This document shows, piece by piece, positions 14,032-19,137 of a DNA stretch of 19,137 bases (position 1 is the first letter of the stretch; every line of letters starts with the position of its first letter). Below the pieces are notes generated by a model, which was not told where the DNA came from, made no database searches, and saw nothing but the letters and a program-made list of their open reading frames with translations. The DNA lies in the NCBI GenBank assembly GCA_017940105.1, contig JAGAZG010000066.1, positions 1 through 19,137 of the forward strand, given 5' to 3'. The position numbers and the translations under genes were made by a program. The DNA comes from Mailhella sp. (GTDB lineage: Bacteria > Desulfobacterota > Desulfovibrionia > Desulfovibrionales > Desulfovibrionaceae).

Positions 14032-15766
14032 CGCTGCCTCCCAGCTGTGAAGAGCATATTTCCTTGTAGGCAGGGCAGCTCTGCAGCAGCGTTTCGTGAG
14101 TGCCACAGCCGGCTATGCCGCCGTGATCCAGAACTATGATCCTGTCTGCGCCGCGCACCGATGCGACGCGCTGCGCCACGATGATTCTGGTCATCTTCGG
14201 GGTTGCTGATCCCAGGGCTTTTTCCAGCTCAGCCTCTGTTTTGAGATCCAGGGCGCTCGTAGCGTCGTCAAGCAGCAGAATTTCTGCCTTCTTCAGCAGC
14301 GTTCGGGCAATGGACACGCGCTGGCGTTGCCCGCCGGAGAGGCTCATGCCTCGTTCTGCGACAGGCATGTTCCACCCTTCGTCCGATAGATTGATGAAGT
14401 CTGACAGCCTGGCAATCTCTGCAGCCCTGGCAATGTCTTTGTCTGGAGCATCCGGACAGGCCCATGCAATATTGTCTTTGAGGCTTGTGCTGAACAGCTC
14501 GCTTTTCTGCAGAGCAAAAGCAGTTTTGCGGCGCAGGGCAGAAAGCCTGTACTGCCGCACATCGACTCCATCGACAAGGACGCATCCCTTGGAAACGTCG
14601 TAAAAACGCGGTATCAGGCTCAGCATGGTCGTCTTTCCGCTGCCTGTCGCACCCATGACAGCTACTGTTTCACCGGGGTGTATCGTCAGCGACACATGCT
14701 GCAGCACAGGATGTTCTGCTCCGTGAAAAGAAAAAGATACGTCACGAAATTCCACCTGTCCGCGCAGTTCGGTCTCTCCGTCAAACGGGCCGTCCAGCAT
14801 TTCAGGTTCGGTCATAAGTATTTTGCGGACTCTTTTCCACGAAGCATAGCCCCGCGTTATGTTCTGAAAAAGCATCATGAGCATGAGCAGCGCGTTGAGA
14901 AGCCGTGCCGTATAGGTGATGCCCGCCATGACGGCACCAGGAGTGGCCGCTCCTGATCCGACCTGTAGCGAACCAGCATAGATAATGGCCACGATTGCCA
15001 TGCTCATCAGCAGGTTCATGACTGGGTTCATGCAGGCGAAGAGCAGAAGCGTCTTCATCATCGTGCCAGCCAGAGCCTTGCTTGCATTGCCGAAACGCAG
15101 CTCTTCATATGTTTCGCGCGAGCAGGCTTTTATCATGCGCAGGCCAGATGCGTCTTCCTGTATGATCTCGTTCAGGCGGTCAAGCTGCGCCTGCATTTTT
15201 GGAAAAAGCGGCATGACCCTGGCTATGCAGAAAACAATACAGCTAAGCAGTAAAGGCATGACAGCCAGCACTATCAGCCCGAACTGTCTGTTGAGCATGA
15301 ACATGAACCAGACGCTGCCGCCGAGCATCATGGCAGTGCGCACTCCGCCTCTGACGAACTGCGCGATGAATGTCTGTACCTGCGTGATGTCGTATGTAAG
15401 CCTTGTGATCAGCGAGCCGATGCCCAGTCTGTCCATCTGCTGGAACGAAAAGCCCATGCACCGGCGAAAACAGTCTTTGCGCATGGCATTGCCGATGTTC
15501 TGGCTGGCTATCTGCACGAAAACGTTGTTCATTGAACCGCAGATCCCGCCCGCTGCCGCAATGACAGCCATAATGAGTCCCAGCCTGCAAACCAGGCTGG
15601 TATCGCTTACGCCTTTCCTGCCTATGCCAAGGACCGCATCGTCCACTATGCTCTGCATCAGGCCGGGCAGTAAAAGATCCATAAGTACTTCAGCAGCCAT
15701 GAACAGCGCGGCTGCTATGGCGAAGAAGATATATTTTTTCACATAGTTCCACATGGTGTCTGACAT
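14018..15766 (-). CDS. ABC exporter half-transporter, degenerate-site subunit
   Basis: This 582-residue protein has a six-helix transmembrane domain (about 10-310) and a nucleotide-binding domain (about 335-575). Walker A GATGSGKT is at 372-379 and the canonical signature LSGGQ at 476-480. Walker B reads LLLDD (497-501), so the catalytic glutamate is replaced by D501, and the switch histidine is replaced by Q532 (IVAQRVAS). Those two changes mark the degenerate ATP site of heterodimeric exporters. Its intact LSGGQ should complete the active site of the partner encoded at 12220-14031, while the partner's LSQGQ faces this defective site. The start has a weak ribosome binding site; M5 is an alternative. 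It begins 55 bases after the LysR-type gene on the same strand and may share its transcript. Confidence 0.93.
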   Translation of the reverse strand: MSDTMWNYVKKYIFFAIAAALFMAAEVLMDLLLPGLMQSIVDDAVLGIGRKGVSDTSLVCRLGLIMAVIAAAGGICGSMNNVFVQIASQNIGNAMRKDCFRRCMGFSFQQMDRLGIGSLITRLTYDITQVQTFIAQFVRGGVRTAMMLGGSVWFMFMLNRQFGLIVLAVMPLLLSCIVFCIARVMPLFPKMQAQLDRLNEIIQEDASGLRMIKACSRETYEELRFGNASKALAGTMMKTLLLFACMNPVMNLLMSMAIVAIIYAGSLQVGSGAATPGAVMAGITYTARLLNALLMLMMLFQNITRGYASWKRVRKILMTEPEMLDGPFDGETELRGQVEFRDVSFSFHGAEHPVLQHVSLTIHPGETVAVMGATGSGKTTMLSLIPRFYDVSKGCVLVDGVDVRQYRLSALRRKTAFALQKSELFSTSLKDNIAWACPDAPDKDIARAAEIARLSDFINLSDEGWNMPVAERGMSLSGGQRQRVSIARTLLKKAEILLLDDATSALDLKTEAELEKALGSATPKMTRIIVAQRVASVRGADRIIVLDHGGIAGCGTHETLLQSCPAYKEICSSQLGGSDGSD

Positions 15767-15821
15767 CTGGACATGATTTTTTTGAAAAGGGCAATGCGTT
15801 GTTTCGCCGTATCCAGTGAGT

Positions 15822-16667
15822 CTATGACATCCTGACGAGCGAAGAGGGCAGAAGAAAAGAGTCGCCTTCTTTGCATATGTAATAAAAGGTCACTGCCGCT
15901 TCTTCGTCGAGGACGGGGACTATGCATCTTCCTGGCGGCACGCCGTACTTCTGCATGGACAGATTAGTGACAAAAGAAGCCAGCTCGGACTTTTTGACCA
16001 GCTCGCTGAATTCAAAGCGGTTGCTCTGCACAAAAAAATGGGAGTTCGGCATCGTACGGGCGTGCAGTTCGTTCCAGAAGCCGATGGGATTGAACAGCAG
16101 CATGTTCTCGCCGTCCATCTCTTGTAGTCTGACGCCCTGCTTTTGTGCGAAGCGATGTGTCTTTGGAAAAGAAAAATACAGGCTTTCCCGTTCGCCTTGC
16201 TGGCAGAGCAGGCCAGGTTCATGCAGAGGCTCTGTCAGGATAATCAGCTGGCAGCTGCCGTTTTTGAGTGCTGAAAGAAGCTCTGGAACATCGGCGCAAA
16301 TAGAAGTTTCAATCGTCTTTTCAGGAAAGGCTTTTTTCAGCAACGGTTCCAGATCCCAGAGCGGGGCAGGTGCGCACGAACCAATGGATATGGTATTTTT
16401 CTGCCTGTTGAGCAAGTTTATCTGACGCTTCATGCCGTCTATGCTGCGCAGGATCTTTTTGGCATGGCTTGCGGCCAGTCTGCCAGTGTCGCTCAGAAAT
16501 ATCCTGTTTTTTTTGTGGAAAAACAGCTTGGTACCAAGCTCTTCCTCAAGCCTCCGCATGGATCTGCTCAGCGCAGGCTGAGACAGATGCATCTCTTCAG
16601 CTGCCCTTGAGAGAGATTCGTGCTTAGCGACAAGTAAAAACTGCTGAAGAAGGGAAAATTCAAGCAT
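15822..16667 (-). CDS. LysR-type transcriptional regulator
   Basis: With the ATG at 16667 (CGGAG seven bases upstream) the product has 281 residues, slightly short for the family. The N-terminal winged helix is clear: FLLVAKHESLSRAAEEMHLS and QPALSRSMRRLEEELGTKLF fall at about 10-49. A linker helix and a diverged periplasmic-binding-like sensor domain (about 85-280) follow. The ligand is unknown. The gene is divergent from the SDR gene at 16847 with 179 bases between, the classic arrangement in which a LysR protein controls the neighbouring divergent unit and itself. The downstream ABC pair, 55 bases away, may be part of the same transcript. The upstream in-frame ATG at 16721 would overlap the predicted -10 box, so I reject it. 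Confidence 0.93.
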   Translation of the reverse strand: MLEFSLLQQFLLVAKHESLSRAAEEMHLSQPALSRSMRRLEEELGTKLFFHKKNRIFLSDTGRLAASHAKKILRSIDGMKRQINLLNRQKNTISIGSCAPAPLWDLEPLLKKAFPEKTIETSICADVPELLSALKNGSCQLIILTEPLHEPGLLCQQGERESLYFSFPKTHRFAQKQGVRLQEMDGENMLLFNPIGFWNELHARTMPNSHFFVQSNRFEFSELVKKSELASFVTNLSMQKYGVPPGRCIVPVLDEEAAVTFYYICKEGDSFLLPSSLVRMS

Positions 16668-16720
16668 AAAGATGCTCCGCAAGGAATATTCAGCATGCGT
16701 TTTGGTTATGCTGCTTTGCA

Positions 16721-16749
16721 AAAATAGCTATGTACTTTTTATACGTCAA
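16721..16749 (-). promoter_or_regulatory. Candidate promoter of the LysR-type gene
   Basis: On the minus strand TTGACG (plus positions 16744-16749) and TATTTT (16721-16726) are 17 bases apart, with a predicted start near 16714. It overlaps the region of the plus-strand TATAAT at 16754-16759, so the two divergent promoters would lie face to face. Confidence 0.5.
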
Positions 16750-16753
16750 ATCC

Positions 16754-16759
16754 TATAAT
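16754..16759 (+). promoter_or_regulatory. Candidate -10 box for the SDR operon
   Basis: A perfect TATAAT faces the SDR gene, without a good -35 box (TGTACT 17 bases upstream, three of six matches). Such a promoter would need an activator, which fits a LysR-controlled unit. A second, weaker option is TATGCT at 16809-16814. Confidence 0.35.
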
Positions 16760-16771
16760 GCAATATAGAAG

Positions 16772-16802
16772 ATCAGCGGTATCTACAGAACTAACCGCTG
16801 AT
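16772..16802. promoter_or_regulatory. Inverted repeat, candidate LysR-family operator
   Basis: Perfect 9-base arms ATCAGCGGT (16772-16780) and ACCGCTGAT (16794-16802) are separated by 13 bases in the only gap between the divergent regulator and SDR genes. The centres of the arms are 22 bases apart, two helical turns, as expected for a dimer or tetramer contacting one DNA face. Confidence 0.6.
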
Positions 16803-16846
16803 AAAGATTATGCTGGTCTAAGCATTTTTATCCTTAAGAGGCGTAT

Positions 16847-17686
16847 ATGGCAAAAGATGTGATGATAGTGACTGGAGCCGGGCAGATCAGCATGGCTATC
16901 GCCCGAAGGATTGGCTATGGAAAAAAAATCATCCTTGGCGACAGGAGCATGAAAAACTGCGAGTCCATTGCGGGCGTGATGTCAGGCGCCGGTTTTGACG
17001 TCGAACCCTTCGAAATGGATCTCTCTTCCCGCGAATCTATTGCGTCGATGATCGCCAAGGCGCAAGAATACGGTGAGGTGAAGTACATGGTCAACGGCGC
17101 GGGGGTTTCCCCTTCGCAAGCTTCGATAGAAATGATCCTTAAGGTTGACTTGTACGGAACAGCCGTTCTTCTTGAAGAAGTGGGCAAAGTGATTGCCAAG
17201 GGAGGATCGGGTGTGACCATTTCAAGCCAGTCCGGCTGGCGCATGCCTCAGCTCACGCCCGAACAGGACAGGCAGCTTGCCATGACGCCGACGGAAGATC
17301 TGCTCGGCCTTGAAATTCTGCAGCCCCAGAACATCAATGATACCCTTCATGCATACCAGATGGCCAAGCGCTGCAATGAAAAGCGCGTGATGTACGAGAG
17401 TGTCCGCTGGGGAAAGCGTGGGGCGCGGCTGAATGATATAGCACCGGGCATCATCGTTACTCCTCTCGCCATGGATGAATTCAACGGACCACGCGGAGAC
17501 TTCTACAAGAATATGTTTGCCAAATGTCCTGCCGGACGTCCCGGCACGGCCGATGAGATGGCAAACATCGCAGAACTGCTGATGAGCGATGCCGGTGCGT
17601 TCATCACCGGTTCCACATTCCTTGCCGATGGCGGAGCAACAGCGTCGTATTATTACGGGCCGCTGCAGCCTAAGCTTAACGGATAG
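16847..17686 (+). CDS. Short-chain dehydrogenase/reductase (SDR), substrate unknown
   Basis: This 279-residue Rossmann protein carries TGAGQISMAIA at 9-19, NGAG at 83-86, and the SDR tyrosine and lysine in YQMAK (Y170, K174). The likely partner serine is S129 in VTISSQSG. Two oddities stand out. The third glycine of the GAGQIG-type loop is Ser15. The Ser-Tyr spacing is 41 residues instead of the usual 12-13, because of an insert of about 28 residues (130-168). Bacterial 3-alpha-hydroxysteroid dehydrogenase/carbonyl reductase also has a long insert there, but that alone does not set the substrate. ILGDRS after beta-2 places Asp32 where NAD-preferring SDRs have an acid, so NAD use is plausible. 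The C-terminus has FITGSTFLADGGA, typical of classical SDRs. It heads a likely operon with the flavodoxin 21 bases later and faces the LysR-type gene. Confidence 0.9.
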   Translation: MAKDVMIVTGAGQISMAIARRIGYGKKIILGDRSMKNCESIAGVMSGAGFDVEPFEMDLSSRESIASMIAKAQEYGEVKYMVNGAGVSPSQASIEMILKVDLYGTAVLLEEVGKVIAKGGSGVTISSQSGWRMPQLTPEQDRQLAMTPTEDLLGLEILQPQNINDTLHAYQMAKRCNEKRVMYESVRWGKRGARLNDIAPGIIVTPLAMDEFNGPRGDFYKNMFAKCPAGRPGTADEMANIAELLMSDAGAFITGSTFLADGGATASYYYGPLQPKLNG

Positions 17687-17707
17687 ATCCCATCCCGGAG
17701 AAAAACG

Positions 17708-18322
17708 ATGGACAGAAGAACGTTTTTATTTTCTTTTGGAATGCTGAGCTTCGGCATATCCATGCCTTTCAAAACCATAGCTTCGTCAAAGACTCTCGTA
17801 GTATATTTTTCGAAGACCGGAGAACAATACGGCGTTGGTGTGATCAGCAAAGGCAATACTGCCATTGTTGCAGAAATAATAGCCCAAAAAACCGGCGCTG
17901 ACCTGTGCGAAATCACGGTAGAAAACGATACCTATCCCACGCAGTACAAACCGCTCTGCGACGTAGCGAAAATAGAGTTGAACAACAAGGCGCGCCCGGC
18001 GTATAATAAAACTGTAGCGGATATCAGTGGGTACGATGTCATTTTCATCGGGGCTCCCGTTTGGTGGGGCGACTGGCCGATGGTCATGTACACCTTTTTT
18101 GAGCATGAAAATCTGGCTGGCAAAACGTTGATCCCCTTCAGCACCCACGCCGGCAGCGGTCTCTCTGGATTTGACAAAAAGCTTGCAACGGCAAATCCAA
18201 AAAGCAAGGTAGCAGCGGGGCTTGCCATAACAGGAACTGATGCGCAGAACAATTCTTCGCGGGTCAGCGGAGCTGTCGACGTCTGGCTGAAAAAACTTGC
18301 TGAGCAAGGAATTGCTTTTTAA
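17708..18322 (+). CDS. Exported flavodoxin-family protein with twin-arginine-like leader
   Basis: The 204-residue product is a flavodoxin-like FMN protein of the kind often annotated flavodoxin_4. The first strand TLVVYFSKTG (29-38) leads to a phosphate loop interrupted by a short insert and ending in GNTAIVAEIIA (49-59). GAPVWWGDWP and STHAGSGLSG give the two flavin-ring loops. Before the domain there are about 26 residues, MDRRTFLFSFGMLSFGISMP and a polar end with IASS. RRTFLF resembles the twin-arginine consensus (RRxFLK), and the hydrophobic stretch that follows is modest, as in Tat leaders. Export of a folded FMN protein would need Tat. No lipobox cysteine is present. GGAG precedes the ATG. 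It sits between the SDR and a cytochrome-like membrane protein, so it probably carries electrons outside the inner membrane. A cytoplasmic or membrane-anchored form remains possible. Confidence 0.88.
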   Translation: MDRRTFLFSFGMLSFGISMPFKTIASSKTLVVYFSKTGEQYGVGVISKGNTAIVAEIIAQKTGADLCEITVENDTYPTQYKPLCDVAKIELNNKARPAYNKTVADISGYDVIFIGAPVWWGDWPMVMYTFFEHENLAGKTLIPFSTHAGSGLSGFDKKLATANPKSKVAAGLAITGTDAQNNSSRVSGAVDVWLKKLAEQGIAF

Positions 18323-18358
18323 AAATTTGTTCGGGCAGCATGGGGCATTGAAACTGGC

Positions 18359-19024
18359 ATGTCCTTTTGTCGCCCGGCATTGGCATACAGCAGCATGATT
18401 CAGAAAATAATGAAAGCCCGTATCATAATGGATCTTGCATTGCCATCCCTGCTCCTGCTGCTCATGGGGTATTCGCTTATTGGCGAAGCCTTCCATGAAG
18501 CGGCAGGAGCAGTTATGTGCGGGCTGGTTCTGGCACACCTGTGGCATAACCGTGGCTGGCTGAAAAACATGACTAACGGCAGGTATTCTTTAGCACGTAT
18601 TTTTCGTACGGTATGTTTTTTTGCCTTGCTGGCAGTTACCTTGGCTCAACTGGTAAGCGGCGTGCTGATTTCCGGGCGTGTTTTTCCCTTTCCTGCCATG
18701 GATGGTATCTCAGCCGATGCCCGTGCAGCGCATCTGTGCACGGCATATTGGTGTTTTTCTCTCATGGCAGTGCATGCCGGCATTCATTTAAGCAGCCTTG
18801 CTGCTTTGGTGCAAAAGAAGATTCCGGCCATATTTTTCTGCATGGTGACCCTGCTTCTGGTAATTATCGGCGCATATGGGGCATACGCTTTTGTATTGCG
18901 CAGTTTTCCGGATTATATGTTTCTGCAAAAGGCATTTGCCTGTTTCAATTTTGATGAGCCATTGATTTTTTTTCTTGCAGACTACGCAGCAATTTTTTGT
19001 AGCTCTAGTACTAAAATGAATTGA
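18359..19024 (+). CDS. DUF4405-like four-helix membrane protein, putative diheme cytochrome b
   Basis: The product, up to 221 residues, has about four to five hydrophobic helices (25-45, 47-62, 84-108, 125-148, 157-180). Histidines H46 and H60 lie 14 apart in one helix region, and H125 and H139 lie 14 apart in another, the spacing that places four ligands for two b-type hemes in cytochrome b of the bc1 family; H63 and H143 are extra. I recognise the HEAAG and LAHLWHNRGWLKN parts as DUF4405-like. No CxxCH for c-type heme is present. The start is uncertain: 18359, M13 (18395) and M18 (18410) all lack a clear ribosome binding site, and the later ones give a more usual N-terminus. It follows the flavodoxin by 36 bases and would be its membrane electron partner. 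The last 40 residues are hydrophobic and atypical. Confidence 0.8.
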   Translation: MSFCRPALAYSSMIQKIMKARIIMDLALPSLLLLLMGYSLIGEAFHEAAGAVMCGLVLAHLWHNRGWLKNMTNGRYSLARIFRTVCFFALLAVTLAQLVSGVLISGRVFPFPAMDGISADARAAHLCTAYWCFSLMAVHAGIHLSSLAALVQKKIPAIFFCMVTLLLVIIGAYGAYAFVLRSFPDYMFLQKAFACFNFDEPLIFFLADYAAIFCSSSTKMN

Positions 19025-19028
19025 CGAG

Positions 19029-19034
19029 TATAAT
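19029..19034 (+). promoter_or_regulatory. Candidate -10 box for the gene at 19071
   Basis: A perfect TATAAT lies five bases after the previous stop, about 37 bases before the next ATG. No good -35 box is seen at 16-18 bases upstream. Confidence 0.35.
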
Positions 19035-19070
19035 AAATTCTGTTAGTTTTCTTATTAGGAGGAAAAATAT

Positions 19071-19137
19071 ATGCAAAACATATCTATCGCTGAAATTATT
19101 TCATTAATTGAGGCTGCTTCTGACAATGAAAAAGAAC
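19071..19137 (+). CDS. Start of an unidentified gene, cut by the window end
   Basis: An ATG at 19071 follows a perfect AGGAGG (19057-19062) with eight bases between. The frame stays open to the end of the window for 22 codons, giving MQNISIAEIISLIEAASDNE and two more residues. This is a hydrophilic, acidic, probably helical cytoplasmic N-terminus. I do not recognise it. A TATAAT 37 bases upstream suggests it may have its own promoter rather than being only the fourth gene of the SDR-flavodoxin unit. Confidence 0.7.
   Translation, partial: MQNISIAEIISLIEAASDNEKE

Noticed and set aside
14985..15746. A 253-codon open frame on the plus strand across the first ABC gene
   Set aside because: It is antisense to a well-supported transmembrane domain, and its Met/Ser/Ala-rich product has no domain.
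14018..15766. The ABC pair as MsbA, the usual partner of lpxK
   Set aside because: MsbA is a homodimer with intact motifs; this is a heterodimeric pair with one degenerate ATP site and is separated from lpxK by three genes.
17786..18547. A 253-codon open frame on the minus strand across the flavodoxin
   Set aside because: It spans the end of one real gene and the start of another in antisense, with low-complexity Cys/His/Arg content and no ribosome binding site logic.

Overview
The window looks like ordinary chromosome from a Gram-negative anaerobe, most likely a Desulfovibrionaceae-type sulfate reducer (Desulfobacterota). The basis is the protein style of S15, omega, PNPase and DnaJ, the rpoZ-dnaJ pairing, a lipid A kinase gene (so an outer membrane), and a selenocysteine tRNA. 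The assignment is inferred from sequence style, not from a database match. No insertion sequence, prophage, CRISPR array or rRNA was seen.

Layout. Positions 1-2751 (+): rpsO then pnp, separated by a terminator-like hairpin and a second, very long hairpin ending at the pnp ribosome binding site. Positions 2752-3088: an AT-rich gap with inverted repeats and probably the gdhA promoter. Positions 3089-4514 (+): gdhA with a strong terminator, back to back with the dnaJ terminator on the other strand. Positions 4519-6104 (-): rpoZ-dnaJ, with a candidate promoter. Positions 6130-10270 (-): lpxK and rnr, overlapping by 23 bases; RNase R carries an unusually long basic tail. Positions 10427-11841 (-): a YbhL/Bax-inhibitor-1 type membrane protein and an orphan acetyltransferase-like gene. 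Positions 12004-12156 (+): selC (tRNA-Sec, anticodon TCA) with its own terminator. Positions 12220-15766 (-): two overlapping ABC exporter half-transporters whose motifs predict one heterodimer with one degenerate ATP site. Positions 15822-16667 (-): a LysR-type regulator. Divergent from it, 16847-19024 (+): a short-chain dehydrogenase, a flavodoxin with a twin-arginine-like leader, and a four-helix membrane protein with histidines placed like those of diheme cytochrome b. A further gene begins at 19071 and is cut by the window edge.

How the genes fit together. The first half is housekeeping: translation (rpsO), RNA decay (pnp, rnr), transcription and protein folding (rpoZ, dnaJ), nitrogen assimilation (gdhA) and lipid A synthesis (lpxK). 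The second half is accessory. The most system-like part is the LysR / SDR / exported flavodoxin / membrane cytochrome-like cluster at 15822-19024, which reads as a regulated redox module linking the membrane to a periplasmic flavin carrier. The families look known; the wiring is inferred.
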